48,035 nucleotides of DNA, from NCBI GenBank assembly GCA_022548915.1, contig JAKZES010000043.1, positions 1-48,035 of the forward strand, given 5' to 3'. The stretch's first letter is position 1, and each line of letters begins with the position of its first letter. Below, in pieces: positions 33,908-42,379 of the stretch. The translations under genes were made by a program, and so were the position numbers. The notes beneath the pieces are model-generated. The model saw only the letters and a list, made by a program, of their open reading frames with translations. It did no database searches and was not told the DNA's origin. The stretch is from Verrucomicrobiaceae bacterium E54 (lineage in GTDB: Bacteria > Verrucomicrobiota > Verrucomicrobiia > Verrucomicrobiales > Akkermansiaceae).

Positions 33908-34300
33908 CCGGATCGCCTTGCCCGAGGATCTCCGTGGCGAAACCGGCCTCTTCCCAAGGACCGCCGATGATGAAACCGGCATCTTCTCTTCTCTCAAAAG
34001 GACCGCCATCCCCTCGGGCGGCTCATCGCGTCGGGCGCAGCCCTTCAGGCAACCCACAAAATCCAAAATCTGAAATCCACCTTCTGAAATCCCCAGCCCG
34101 GCCCGTCGGAGCAGCAGTTGAGCCGTTGATATCACCCGACCTTGGCGGCTGACCGCCACTCTCGTCCGGTGGCCTTGATATCAACACCCTGTCCGGAACA
34201 ATTCCCTTAAAAATCAGGCTTTCACGGACTATCCTCCCCACAAGATCACTCGGGATATCAAACAAAACTGTTGTGCAAGAAATCAGATTGCCGGGCCCCG
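33908..34300. other. Intergenic region with GATATCA inverted repeats and an A-rich patch
   Basis: No coding frame is convincing. It holds an AT-rich stretch of AAATCC/AAATCTG units (about 34056-34092) and a 10-base inverted repeat, GTTGATATCA at 34125-34134 and TGATATCAAC at 34176-34185. A third GATATCAAAC occurs near 34253. These could be operator-like sites or the ends of a very short element. The right end is the promoter of the Phd gene. Confidence 0.45.
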
Positions 34301-34320
34301 AGTGATACTTTAGTATCACT
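34288..34320 (+). promoter_or_regulatory. Promoter and palindromic operator of the Phd/ParE module
   Basis: A perfect palindrome with 9-base arms, AGTGATACT-TT-AGTATCACT, covers 34301-34320 and ends two bases before the GTG start. A possible -35 TTGCCG (34288-34293) and -10 TAGTAT (34311-34316) with a 17-base spacer place the -10 inside the palindrome. Toxin-antitoxin modules of this type autorepress through such sites. With this -10, the transcript would begin at or near the start codon, and no Shine-Dalgarno is visible. The promoter boxes are a by-eye call. Confidence 0.6.
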
Positions 34321-34322
34321 TC

Positions 34323-34580
34323 GTGCGAACAGAACTCGTTACGACCCTAAAGCGGAGGGCGACGGATCTCATCACCGAGATTGCGACCGACCACGAGCCC
34401 GTGTTGATCACCCAGCACGGACTTCCGGCAGCCTACCTTGTGGACGTGGAGAGCTACGAAGCAATGCAGGCGAGGATTGGGCTTCTTGAAGGAATCGCTA
34501 AGGGTGAGAAGGCGATTGAGGAGGGCCGGGTGCTCACCCACGCCGAGGCGAAGAAGCGGATGTCCCGATGGCTCGATTGA
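34323..34580 (+). CDS. Type II antitoxin, Phd/YefM family
   Basis: An 85-residue protein starting at GTG. The N-terminus has the Phd/YefM DNA-binding fold (LITEIATDHEPVLITQHGLPAAYLVDVESYEAM), and the rest is a charged helix (GIAKGEKAIEEGRVLTHAEAKKRMSRWL) of the toxin-neutralising type. It overlaps the toxin gene by 13 bases, the usual antitoxin-first order. The palindrome at 34301-34320 is its likely binding site. Confidence 0.88.
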   Translation: MRTELVTTLKRRATDLITEIATDHEPVLITQHGLPAAYLVDVESYEAMQARIGLLEGIAKGEKAIEEGRVLTHAEAKKRMSRWLD

Positions 34581-34879
34581 TTTGGACCGAGCCGGCGCTT
34601 CAAGATCTCGAACAGATCGCTGACTACGTCGCACTCGATGATCACCATGCGGCCTGCCGCCTCGTTCAAACCGTCTTTGAGAAGGCTGCTTTGCTGGAGA
34701 CTTTTCCCGAGATGTGCCCAGTCCCCCACGATCTTCCCGATTCGCGATACCGGCATCTCGTTGTCGGCCCGTTACGGATCTTCCATCGAGTCGAGAACGA
34801 GAAGGTATTCATCGTGTATGTCATGAGGTCCGAACGTCGTCTTGACATTTCGGACCTCAAAGAGCGAGACAAGGAATAG
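34568..34879 (+). CDS. Type II toxin, RelE/ParE superfamily
   Basis: A 103-residue protein. WTEPALQDLEQIADYVALD at the N-terminus, the middle ETFPEMCPVPHDL and the C-terminal RHLVVGPLRIFHRVENEKVFIVYVMRSER match the ParE/RelE fold. The absence of a clear catalytic His/Arg/Tyr set favours a ParE-like (gyrase-targeting) over a RelE-like (mRNA-cleaving) activity, but this is uncertain. It is co-transcribed with the overlapping Phd-type antitoxin. Confidence 0.88.
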   Translation: MARLIWTEPALQDLEQIADYVALDDHHAACRLVQTVFEKAALLETFPEMCPVPHDLPDSRYRHLVVGPLRIFHRVENEKVFIVYVMRSERRLDISDLKERDKE

Positions 34880-35007
34880 TGTATAAGCCGGATGAGGACG
34901 ACCCCTTACAGCGCCCTTGTCGCAGACCGCTTTTGACGATTCAATCCAAGCAACGGGACAGCGCCAGCGCCTCGTGGGGTCGGGGTCGCCTGTCCTCTGA
35001 CGTTGAT

Positions 35008-35238
35008 ATGGCTCCTTGGGATAGGGTGAAGGCCTCTCGTGCATCGGGGGACGGAAGTGTCGATCCCGAACCCTACCTCACAAAGTTTGGAGGAGAGGCG
35101 TGGAAGAAGTGGATGGCTTCAACGAGCGGTTGGGCAGCCAGCGCGAACCTTCCGGATGGAGAGTTTTCCCGCATCTACGTTGCCGAGGATGCGGATGCTG
35201 GCATGCTTCGCGTCTTCATCTTCTGGCACGAAACATGA
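35008..35238 (+). CDS. Hypothetical protein, doubtful
   Basis: A 76-residue frame from ATG 35008 (open further upstream to about 34879). The C-terminal half (FSRIYVAEDADAGMLRVFIFWHE) looks like two real beta strands, but the N-terminal half is low in structure. No family recognised. It may be a small gene or the remnant of a larger one. It lies between the toxin gene and the DUF4019 gene. Confidence 0.3.
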   Translation: MAPWDRVKASRASGDGSVDPEPYLTKFGGEAWKKWMASTSGWAASANLPDGEFSRIYVAEDADAGMLRVFIFWHET

Positions 35239-35262
35239 ACAAGCCCAACCAAGGAGAAGCCG

Positions 35263-35685
35263 ATGAAAAAGACAGCAATGATCGGGGCGCTGCTACTTGC
35301 ATGCGCCGTCAGCCTGTTCCCGGGGAACGCAAGAGCTGACGAGAGGACGGATGCCGCAGTTTCCGCCGCAAAGGAGTGGCTGGCACTGGTGGATGGCAAG
35401 GAATACAAGAAGAGCTGGCAGCAGGCGGCGCCGTTTTTCAAGGACCAGGTGAAGGAGGATCAATGGGTCGGGATGATCGCTGCGGTTCGGAAGCCCTTTG
35501 GCAAGGTGGAGTCGCGCGAGCTGGTCACTGCGGAGCACAAGACTTCGCTTCCGGGCGCGCCCGATGGCGAGTATGTCGTCGTCCAGTTCAAGACGTCATT
35601 CTCAGGAAAGCGTGATTCCGTCGAGACGATCACACCGATGAAGGCGGATGGCGTCTGGCGCGTCTCGGGCTACTTCATCAAGTAG
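35263..35685 (+). CDS. Exported DUF4019 domain protein
   Basis: A 140-residue protein with a signal peptide (MKKTAMIGALLLACAVSLFPGNARA, cleavage after ARA). The mature part is all DUF4019: AAKEWLALVDGKEYKKSWQQAAPFFKDQV, a WVGMIAAVRKPFGKVESREL helix-strand, EYVVVQFKTSFSGKRDSVETITPM, ending WRVSGYFIK. The fold is related to NTF2-like proteins. Function unknown; exported to the periplasm or beyond. Confidence 0.85.
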   Translation: MKKTAMIGALLLACAVSLFPGNARADERTDAAVSAAKEWLALVDGKEYKKSWQQAAPFFKDQVKEDQWVGMIAAVRKPFGKVESRELVTAEHKTSLPGAPDGEYVVVQFKTSFSGKRDSVETITPMKADGVWRVSGYFIK

Positions 35686-35779
35686 CGCAAGCCCGGCCTC
35701 CCTTCGGGGAAGGTTTTCTGTCGACGCGCGGTCCGGTCCAACCGCTCGAAGCGGGGCTCCTTTTCCGGGGCCGCCACCG

Positions 35780-37084
35780 TCAGATCGACTCGAGGACGCC
35801 GGTGGAGTCGCCGACGCGCTCGGCTTCGACGCCCATCTTGTCGAGCAGCGAGAGGTAGAGGTTGGTCATCGGCGTGCCCTCCTCGGCCTCGATCAAGCGG
35901 CCGGGATCGAGTTGGCCGCTGCCTCCGCCGGCGAGCAGTACGGGCAGGTCGTCGTGGTTGTGCCGGTTGCCGTCGGCGATGCCGCCGCCATAGACGATCA
36001 TCGAGTGGTCGAGCAGGTTGCCCTCGCCCTCGCGGGTGTTCCTCAGCCTCTCGAGGAAGACGGCCAGTTGTTCGACGTAGAAGGCGTCGATCCGGGCGAT
36101 TTTCTCGAGGTGGTCCTGGTTGCCCCGGTGGTGGGAAAGCTCGTGGTGGCCGCTGTGGACGTCGAGTTCGGGGAAGGGGCGGTTCGAGCCGTCGTGGGCG
36201 AGCATGAAGGTGGAGATCCGCGTCGAGTCGGTCTGGAAGGCCAGGGCCATCAACTCGAACTGGATGCGGATGTGCTCCTTGTAGGATTCGGGGACGCCGG
36301 TCGGGCGGTTCTCCTCCGGGACCTCGAAGCGGAACTTCTCGGCGCGCTCGATGCGCGACTCGATGTCGCGGACGGCCGTCAGGTACTCGTCCATCTTTCC
36401 GCGGTCGGTCGATCCGAGCCGCTGCTGCATGCGCTTGGCGTCCTCGTGCACGAAGTCGAGGATGCTCTTCCGATAGGAGCGGCGACGGGCGTCCTGCTTC
36501 GGATCGCCCGAGCCGAAGAGCTTTTCGAACACGAGCCGGGGGTCGCGTTCGGCGGGGGCGGGGGTGTTTTCGTCGAGCCAGGAAAGGTTGAACTGGTAGG
36601 CGCAGGAGTAGCCGGAATCGCAGTGGCCGGAGCGGCGGGGCGGATCGGTGGAAAGCTCGAGCGAGGACAGGCGGGTCCGGTGGCCGATCTGGCGGGCCGC
36701 GATCTGGTCGACCGAGATGCCGATCTCGATGTCCGCCCCGGCGGTTTTGCGGGCCTGGCAGCCGGTGAGGAAGGTGGCATTGGCGCGGGCGTGGTCGCCG
36801 GCCCCGTCGCCATTGGCGAAGGCCTTTTCGTGGTCGAGGTGGCGCAGCACCGAGAACTGGTCGCGCAGGCCGGCGAGTGGCTGCATCGACTCGGAAAGCT
36901 CAAAATCCCGGCCACTTCCCGTCGGCAGCCACTTTTCGAGGTTCACTCCATTGGGGATGTAAACGAAGCCCAGCCGGGTCGGGTGGGCGGCCGCAACCCG
37001 GGTCGAGGCGGCGAAGGAGTCGAGCGAAGGCAGCGCCAGAGTGGCGGCCACACCTTTGAGAAATCGGCGGCGGGAATGAATCAT
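35780..37084 (-). CDS. DUF1552 domain protein
   Basis: A 434-residue protein typical of Planctomycetes and Verrucomicrobia. The N-terminus (SRRRFLKGVAATLALPSLDSFA) has a twin-arginine-like motif, suggesting export in folded form. Family pieces are FVYIPNGVNLEKWLP, QFSVLRHLDHEKA, DHARANATFLTG, the MALAFQTDSTRISTFML region and NLLDHSMIVYGGGIADGNRHNHDDLPVLLAGGGSG. It is the partner gene of the DUF1592 protein 36 bases upstream. The pair is thought to act together in the cell envelope; the reaction is unknown. Confidence 0.92.
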   Translation of the reverse strand: MIHSRRRFLKGVAATLALPSLDSFAASTRVAAAHPTRLGFVYIPNGVNLEKWLPTGSGRDFELSESMQPLAGLRDQFSVLRHLDHEKAFANGDGAGDHARANATFLTGCQARKTAGADIEIGISVDQIAARQIGHRTRLSSLELSTDPPRRSGHCDSGYSCAYQFNLSWLDENTPAPAERDPRLVFEKLFGSGDPKQDARRRSYRKSILDFVHEDAKRMQQRLGSTDRGKMDEYLTAVRDIESRIERAEKFRFEVPEENRPTGVPESYKEHIRIQFELMALAFQTDSTRISTFMLAHDGSNRPFPELDVHSGHHELSHHRGNQDHLEKIARIDAFYVEQLAVFLERLRNTREGEGNLLDHSMIVYGGGIADGNRHNHDDLPVLLAGGGSGQLDPGRLIEAEEGTPMTNLYLSLLDKMGVEAERVGDSTGVLESI

Positions 37085-37120
37085 CGGCTAAGTGTAAACG
37101 TCGTTCCTTTTCGAAATCCT

Positions 37121-39400
37121 TCAACCTTCTCCCCGGCGAAACTGGAATGGCGCGGAATGGATGACCGCCCGGATCATGGCGCGGGTGCGGCCACCCGCCT
37201 CTTCGGTTTTCCGGATGATGCCGTCGATGGCCGGCCGGTCATACCAGTCGGTGCCGCGTCCGAGGGCGTAGGTGAGCAGCTTCGATGCCACCGAACGGTG
37301 GAAGTCGTCGCGGTGGTCGCGCAGCAGGATTTCCCGGAGTTCATCCGGTCCGTGGAAGCGCTGGCCTTCGGCCAACCGGCCGGAGGCGTCGATCGGCCGA
37401 CCGTTTTCCTCCGTGCGGAAGGTCCCGTCGGCATCGAAGTTCTGGAGTCCGAAGCCGATCGGATCCATCAGGGCGTGGCAGGACGAGCAGGCGGGATCGT
37501 CGCGGTGTTTTTCCATTTGTTCGCGCAGGCTCAGGCCTTTGCCGTGCTTCGCGGGCGGCGTGAGCTGCGGCACGTTCGGCGGCGGCGGCGGGGGTGCGGT
37601 GTCGAGCAGGTTCTCCAGCACGTACTTGCCGCGCAGGACCGGCGAGGTGCGGAGCGGATGGGAGGTGACCAGCAGGAACGAGCCGTGGCCGAGCAGTCCG
37701 CGACGCGGGTTGTCCTGCAGCGAGACCCGGCGGAACTCCGGCCCCTTGACGCCCTCGATGCCGTAGTGCCGGGCCAGTTCTTCGTTGAGAAAGGTGTAGT
37801 CGGCATCGAGCAACTCGGTGAGCGGCCGGTCGTCGCGGATGAGGTGCTCGACGAGCATCCGGGTCTCGGTCCTCATGTGGGAGCGAAGCCGGTGCCGGAA
37901 TTTCGGGAAGGCCTTCGACGAGGGATTGGCGCTCTCGAGGTCCCGCAGCTGGAGCCATTGACCGACGAAGTTCTCGATCAGCGCCCGCGAGCGGTCCGAG
38001 TCGAGCATGCGGTCGATCTCGGCGTCGAGTTCCTTGCGGAGCCGGCCCTCGTCGGCCAGCCGCATCAGTCGCTCGTCGGGCATGGTCGACCACAGGAAAT
38101 ACGACAGGCGCGAGGCCAGCGCGTGTTCGTTGATCGGGTGGATGCGCTCGGCGTTGTCCGGTTCGGGTTGCGGCTCCTCGCGGAACAGGAAGGCGGGCGA
38201 AACCAGCATCGCTTCCAGGCCGTGACTCACGCCTTCCTCGAAGCTTCGTCCCTCCTCTTTCGCCAGCCGCACGAAATGCAGGTAGCGCTCGGCTTCGCCG
38301 TCGTGGGGAGGGCGCCGGAAGGCCCGGCGCGCCATGCGCCGGAAAATGTCGGCCGCCCAGGCTTCGTCATCCGCGCCATCCGGGCGCTCGCCGAAGATGC
38401 GGCGATGGCTTTCCGGCTTCGGCAGGCGGGGTCCGTCGAGCGGGCCTTCGAGGCGGATCTCGCTGACGATCACGTTGCGGTCGCGGAGGGCGGGATCGGC
38501 CGCTTCGGGGTCGTAGAAGTCGTTGATGAACGAAAGCGTGATCGGCACCTCCCGCGGCTCCCCGAGCTTGAACTCGAAATGATGGCGGCCCGGTTGTTCC
38601 ATCGTCTGACGGATCTCCCACAGCGCCGCCTTGCGGTCGTTGATCGCCAACTCCAGCCGCGCCGCCTCGTCGCCCGCGCGACTGGCTCCGGCCCCGACCA
38701 CGATCCGGTAGCGGCCCGGCTTGTGGGCGCGGGGCTGGACGCGGATCGAGCCGTTGGTGGTCAGCAGGTGGCCCTGATCGCTGCGATGGCCCGGCCCCTC
38801 GAGTTGCCTGCCCGCGAATCGTTTCGACGGAAACGGCATCGGCGTGGTCCGGACCGCCTGGTCGAGCCCGAGGCGGGCCGCGTCGAGAAAGCGGTCGAGG
38901 TGCGCCGGGGAAAGCGTGAGGACGTCGCCGATGTTGTCGAAACCGTAGCCGGAGTCGTCGGGCGGCAGCAGTTCCCCGGCATCCACGGTCACCCCGAGCA
39001 GGTCGCGCAGGGTGTTCTGGTACTCGATGCGGTTCAGACGGCGCAGGGTCACGCGGCCGGGGTCCGGGTTGTCCGGGTCGGTGGGGAAGATCGTGGAATC
39101 GATCCAGCGGATGATCTTTTCCCGGTCCCCGACCGGCGGCTGAAACTCGTCCGGAGGAGGCATCAGGTGGTGCTCGATGTGGCCGCGGATGCGTTTCCAG
39201 CGTTCACGGTCGGCAATCATCGACTCGATGCTGTCGTAGTCGTCGAAGCTCAGCTCCCCCTTGTCTACCCCGTCGCCGTGGCAGTCATAGCAGTAGTTTT
39301 CCAGCCACGGCAGCACTTCGGCCTCCCAGCCCGCGCCCGGGGACGCCGCGAGCGCGGGGCCGGCGGTGAAGGCGAGAAGGGTGGAGCGGAGACAAGACAC
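37121..39400 (-). CDS. DUF1592 family protein with cytochrome-c-like N-terminus (DUF1587/1592/1588/1585)
   Basis: A 759-residue exported protein if it starts at GTG 39400 (V-S-C-L-R then a signal peptide to ALA); a TTG at 39439 would add 13 residues. Near the N-terminus is a haem motif, C-Y-D-C-H, followed by GDGVDKGELSFDDYDS (planctomycete cytochrome type). Then come DUF1587 (LRRLNRIEYQNTLRDLLG), a carbohydrate-binding-like beta region (about 200-310), DUF1592 (RLSYFLWSTMPDERL), DUF1588 (RGLLGHGSFLLVTSHPLRTSPVLRGKYVLENLL) and DUF1585 (LLTYALGRG) at the end. CSSCHALMDPIGFG supplies a second C-x-x-C-H. Works with the DUF1552 protein. Confidence 0.92.
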   Translation of the reverse strand: MSCLRSTLLAFTAGPALAASPGAGWEAEVLPWLENYCYDCHGDGVDKGELSFDDYDSIESMIADRERWKRIRGHIEHHLMPPPDEFQPPVGDREKIIRWIDSTIFPTDPDNPDPGRVTLRRLNRIEYQNTLRDLLGVTVDAGELLPPDDSGYGFDNIGDVLTLSPAHLDRFLDAARLGLDQAVRTTPMPFPSKRFAGRQLEGPGHRSDQGHLLTTNGSIRVQPRAHKPGRYRIVVGAGASRAGDEAARLELAINDRKAALWEIRQTMEQPGRHHFEFKLGEPREVPITLSFINDFYDPEAADPALRDRNVIVSEIRLEGPLDGPRLPKPESHRRIFGERPDGADDEAWAADIFRRMARRAFRRPPHDGEAERYLHFVRLAKEEGRSFEEGVSHGLEAMLVSPAFLFREEPQPEPDNAERIHPINEHALASRLSYFLWSTMPDERLMRLADEGRLRKELDAEIDRMLDSDRSRALIENFVGQWLQLRDLESANPSSKAFPKFRHRLRSHMRTETRMLVEHLIRDDRPLTELLDADYTFLNEELARHYGIEGVKGPEFRRVSLQDNPRRGLLGHGSFLLVTSHPLRTSPVLRGKYVLENLLDTAPPPPPPNVPQLTPPAKHGKGLSLREQMEKHRDDPACSSCHALMDPIGFGLQNFDADGTFRTEENGRPIDASGRLAEGQRFHGPDELREILLRDHRDDFHRSVASKLLTYALGRGTDWYDRPAIDGIIRKTEEAGGRTRAMIRAVIHSAPFQFRRGEG

Positions 39401-39498
39401 GATGCGTGGATACGTCGGGCGGGCCGGTTGCTTTCGCAAGGGGCGGCTTGTTTCGAGGTTGCACCGATGCGGGAAACGGGCAGGGTTCGCCGCTCATC

Positions 39499-40725
39499 AT
39501 GCGCTCTTTTCTCTCCGCCGTCGCCTTGGCCCTCGTCCTGACTTCCTGCGGTTCCGGCCCGAAGCCCCAATGGTTGATGCCCACTCCGGTGATGTATCTC
39601 GACGGGAAGGTGGATCCTTTCGGGCATCTCCCGGCGGCGGAAAAGCGCACCGATGTCGAGGTGTTCTACTCCACCAATCGCCGGCCCTCGGGGGACCATT
39701 ACGGAAACGGGGTGGATGCCACACTCCGGTTTGGAAAGGCCTCCGTGGAGATCGGTGAGGAGACCGACACTTGGGAGGTCCTCGCCGAAGTCTCCACCAT
39801 CCATCCGCGGCCTCGGCCGATGCCCTTGCGCCTGGCGGGGTTCGACGAGTTCGGCACGGACGAGGATCCGGCGGTCATGAAGCGATGGGCGGCGGCGGTG
39901 GATCGGGCCGTCCGCCGCACGAGCACGCGCGACGTCGTCATCTACGTCCACGGGGCCAAGGTCGACTTCCTGCATTCCTGCGCCTTTGCCGCGGAACTGG
40001 GACACTTCGCCGGCCGCGACTTCACTCCGGTGGCCTTCGACTGGCCGACGCACCAGGAGATCCTCTCCTACCTCGACGGCGTGGATGTCGATCACGCGCG
40101 CCGGTCCGCGGACCGCCTGGCAGAGACGATCCGCCTGCTGGCGGACGGCACCTGCGCGCAGCGGATCCACATCATCTCCTGGAGCGCCGGAGCGCGGGTG
40201 CATTCGCGTGCACTCGCGGCACTCGGGCAGGGGGACCTCGGTGCCGCACGCAAGCGCTACCGGCTGGGGGTGATGGCTTTTGCCGCGGGGGACGTGCCGG
40301 TGAAGGATTTCCTCGACCGGCTGCCCGCGATCCACGGCCTCAGCGATGACGTGCTGGTCTACATGTCGGATGCCGACGGGGCCCTGAAGTGGTCGGCGCG
40401 ATTGATGGGGGATGGCCGGCGTCTCGGATTTGCCCCGAGGCATCTGAACGACGAGGAACGGGCGGTGCTCCGGTCCATGCCACGCTTGGAGGCGATCGAT
40501 ACCTCACTCGGCCAGCAACAGCGCGGGTTTGACATCACCGGGCATCGCTATTGGTTCAAGCATCCGTGGGTCAACAGCGACCTGATTCTCGCGCTGCGAA
40601 CCGGGGCGCCCGCGGCGAAGCGGGGACTCAGTGAATCGCCGATCCACGGCGTATGGGAATTTTCCGGGGACTACCCCGGGCGGGTCGGATCCGCGGCGCG
40701 GCGTCTCACCGGCGGAAGTTGGTGA
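39499..40725 (+). CDS. DUF900-like alpha/beta hydrolase lipoprotein
   Basis: A 408-residue lipoprotein: MRSFLSAVALALVLTSC puts the lipobox Cys at 17, fixing the start at 39499 rather than further upstream. The mature protein opens with TDVEVFYSTNRRP, typical of the DUF900 family, then DVVIYVHGAKVDF (strand plus HG oxyanion element), FDWPTHQEILSYL, and the nucleophile S-W-S-A-G-A-R. A late Asp and His (ITGHRYWFKHPWV) complete a possible triad. It is anchored in a membrane; the substrate is unknown. It is 42 bases ahead of the dehydrogenase gene. Confidence 0.82.
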   Translation: MRSFLSAVALALVLTSCGSGPKPQWLMPTPVMYLDGKVDPFGHLPAAEKRTDVEVFYSTNRRPSGDHYGNGVDATLRFGKASVEIGEETDTWEVLAEVSTIHPRPRPMPLRLAGFDEFGTDEDPAVMKRWAAAVDRAVRRTSTRDVVIYVHGAKVDFLHSCAFAAELGHFAGRDFTPVAFDWPTHQEILSYLDGVDVDHARRSADRLAETIRLLADGTCAQRIHIISWSAGARVHSRALAALGQGDLGAARKRYRLGVMAFAAGDVPVKDFLDRLPAIHGLSDDVLVYMSDADGALKWSARLMGDGRRLGFAPRHLNDEERAVLRSMPRLEAIDTSLGQQQRGFDITGHRYWFKHPWVNSDLILALRTGAPAAKRGLSESPIHGVWEFSGDYPGRVGSAARRLTGGSW

Positions 40726-40767
40726 TGGCGGGTGGACAGCCGGGAGGACCGGCCTCATGGTCGGGGC

Positions 40768-41652
40768 ATGGCTCACAAGATTGGTTTGGTCGGACTCGGC
40801 CGGATGGGCGCCAACATGGCCCGCCGGATGAAGGATTGCGGTCACGAGGTCGTCGTCGTGCATGACCTCCGGAAGGAGGTGGCGGACGAACTCGCCGCGG
40901 AACTCGCATGCGAGGCCGCGCCGGACCTCGCGGCGGTGACGGCGGCGGCCGACGTGGTCTTCACGGTGGTCACCGACGACGAGGCGATGCGCTCGATCTT
41001 CGCGGACGACGCCCTGCTCAAGGACGCGGCCGGCACGGTGTTCGTCAACTGCGCGACGATCAGCCCGGCGATGCACGAGGAGGTGGCGGCAAGCTGCGAG
41101 GCGGTCGGTGCCAAGGCGCTGGAGGCCTGCATGGCGTCGAGCATTCCCCAGGCCCGCGATGGCACGCTGTATCTGATGGTCGGCGGAGACGAGGCGGTGT
41201 TCCGGGACCTGGAATCGTTGTTGAAGGATCTGTCGAAGTCGCTGCGCTACATCGGTGAAACGGGTCGCGCCGCCCAGGTGAAGGCATTGGTCAACATGGT
41301 GATGAACATCAACACCGCCGCGCTCGCCGAGGGCCTAGGGCTCGGCAAGGCGCTCGGTCTCGACCTGGAAGTCCTGTGCGAGGTCTTTTCCCAGACCGGC
41401 GCGAACTCGCGGGTACTGGAGACCGATGCCGGGGACATGCTGGTAAGGGACCACGACTGCTATTTCTCTGCCGCCCATGCCGCCAAGGACAGCGGCATCG
41501 CCAACGCCCTGGCGGTGGCGGCGAAGGTGGACGTGCCGCTTTCCAAGGCGACCGAAGCTCAGTATCGGCGCCTGATGGATCTCGGCCGTGGTGAACTCGA
41601 CAAGTCGGCGGTGGCGGAACTGACCTTTCCCGGGAGGCTGGACGATGCTTGA
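40768..41652 (+). CDS. Beta-hydroxyacid dehydrogenase (3-hydroxyisobutyrate/glyoxylate reductase type)
   Basis: A 294-residue NAD(P)-dependent enzyme. G-L-G-R-M-G (residues 9-14) is the nucleotide-binding start; then DVVFTVVTDDEAMRSIF, FVNCATISPAMHEEV, an ACMASSIPQARDGTLYLMVGGDEAVF block and the catalytic Lys in GRAAQVKALVNMVMNIN. ASSIPQA replaces the more usual APVSGG, so the exact substrate is open. The start at 40768 is preferred to the further ATG at 40732. It overlaps the hydrolase gene by 8 bases. Confidence 0.87.
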   Translation: MAHKIGLVGLGRMGANMARRMKDCGHEVVVVHDLRKEVADELAAELACEAAPDLAAVTAAADVVFTVVTDDEAMRSIFADDALLKDAAGTVFVNCATISPAMHEEVAASCEAVGAKALEACMASSIPQARDGTLYLMVGGDEAVFRDLESLLKDLSKSLRYIGETGRAAQVKALVNMVMNINTAALAEGLGLGKALGLDLEVLCEVFSQTGANSRVLETDAGDMLVRDHDCYFSAAHAAKDSGIANALAVAAKVDVPLSKATEAQYRRLMDLGRGELDKSAVAELTFPGRLDDA

Positions 41653-42379
41653 GAACATCGAATTCCGGAACCGCCGCGGAGAGCGGCTGGACGTGGCGTT
41701 TCATCCGGGGACCCGGCCGGACCGGCTGGTGCTGCTCGGTCACGGAGTGACCGGCAACAAGGACCGGCCACTGCTGGTGGCGGTGGCCGAGGGGCTGGCG
41801 GCGAAGGGCTGGCCGTGCCTGCGGATTTCCTTCTCCGGCAACGGGGACTCGGAAGGCGACTTCCGCGAGGCGACCGTGACCAAGGAAAGCGAGGACCTGC
41901 GCGACCTGCTCGACCAGCTTCCCGAGGGGGTCCGCCTTGCCTACTGCGGTCATAGTATGGGGGCGGCCGTCGGGCTGATGACCGCGGAGACCGATCCGCG
42001 CCTCGAGGTGCTCGTGCACCTCGCCGGCATGATCCGCACCGAGGAATTCTGCGAGGCGGAGTTCGGCGAGGTCACGCCGGACGAGGGCAACATGTGGGAC
42101 GAGCCGGACTGCCCGCTGTCGCGGAGCTACGTCGACGACATGGAGTCGATCGGCGACCTCTTCGACGAGGTGTCGGGACTCGACCGGCCCCTGCTCCTGA
42201 TTCATGGCACCGCCGACGACGTGGTGCTGCCGGTGGACAGCGACGACGCCTTCGAGGCGGCGCGGGAGCCGAAGCGGCTCCTGCGGATCGAAGGGGAGGG
42301 ACACTCCTTCAGCGATGGCAGCTACCAGCAGATCGTCGATGAAATCGCGCTCTGGCTCGACGAGCACCTCGATGGATGA
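41645..42379 (+). CDS. Alpha/beta hydrolase (serine esterase type)
   Basis: A 244-residue cytoplasmic enzyme. LVLLGHGVTGNKDRP gives the oxyanion hole region, C-G-H-S-M-G-A-A the nucleophile elbow, LLLIHGTADDVV the Asp (D of TADD) and GEGHSFSDG the His, a complete catalytic triad. It resembles YqiA/carboxylesterase-like hydrolases with a short cap (EFCEAEFGEVTPDEGNMWDEP). It overlaps the genes on both sides, so the three genes 40768-43287 are one operon. Confidence 0.87.
   Translation: MLENIEFRNRRGERLDVAFHPGTRPDRLVLLGHGVTGNKDRPLLVAVAEGLAAKGWPCLRISFSGNGDSEGDFREATVTKESEDLRDLLDQLPEGVRLAYCGHSMGAAVGLMTAETDPRLEVLVHLAGMIRTEEFCEAEFGEVTPDEGNMWDEPDCPLSRSYVDDMESIGDLFDEVSGLDRPLLLIHGTADDVVLPVDSDDAFEAAREPKRLLRIEGEGHSFSDGSYQQIVDEIALWLDEHLDG

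Noticed and set aside
35008-35238. A firm call of a gene between the toxin and the DUF4019 gene
   Set aside because: Only a short frame with two plausible strands is present. It is listed at low confidence rather than as an established gene.
35648-39541. A 1297-residue open frame on the plus strand
   Set aside because: It runs antisense to the DUF1552/DUF1592 genes and has the Gly/Val/Arg/Glu-rich composition expected from a shadow frame in GC-rich coding DNA. It has no domain or signal peptide.
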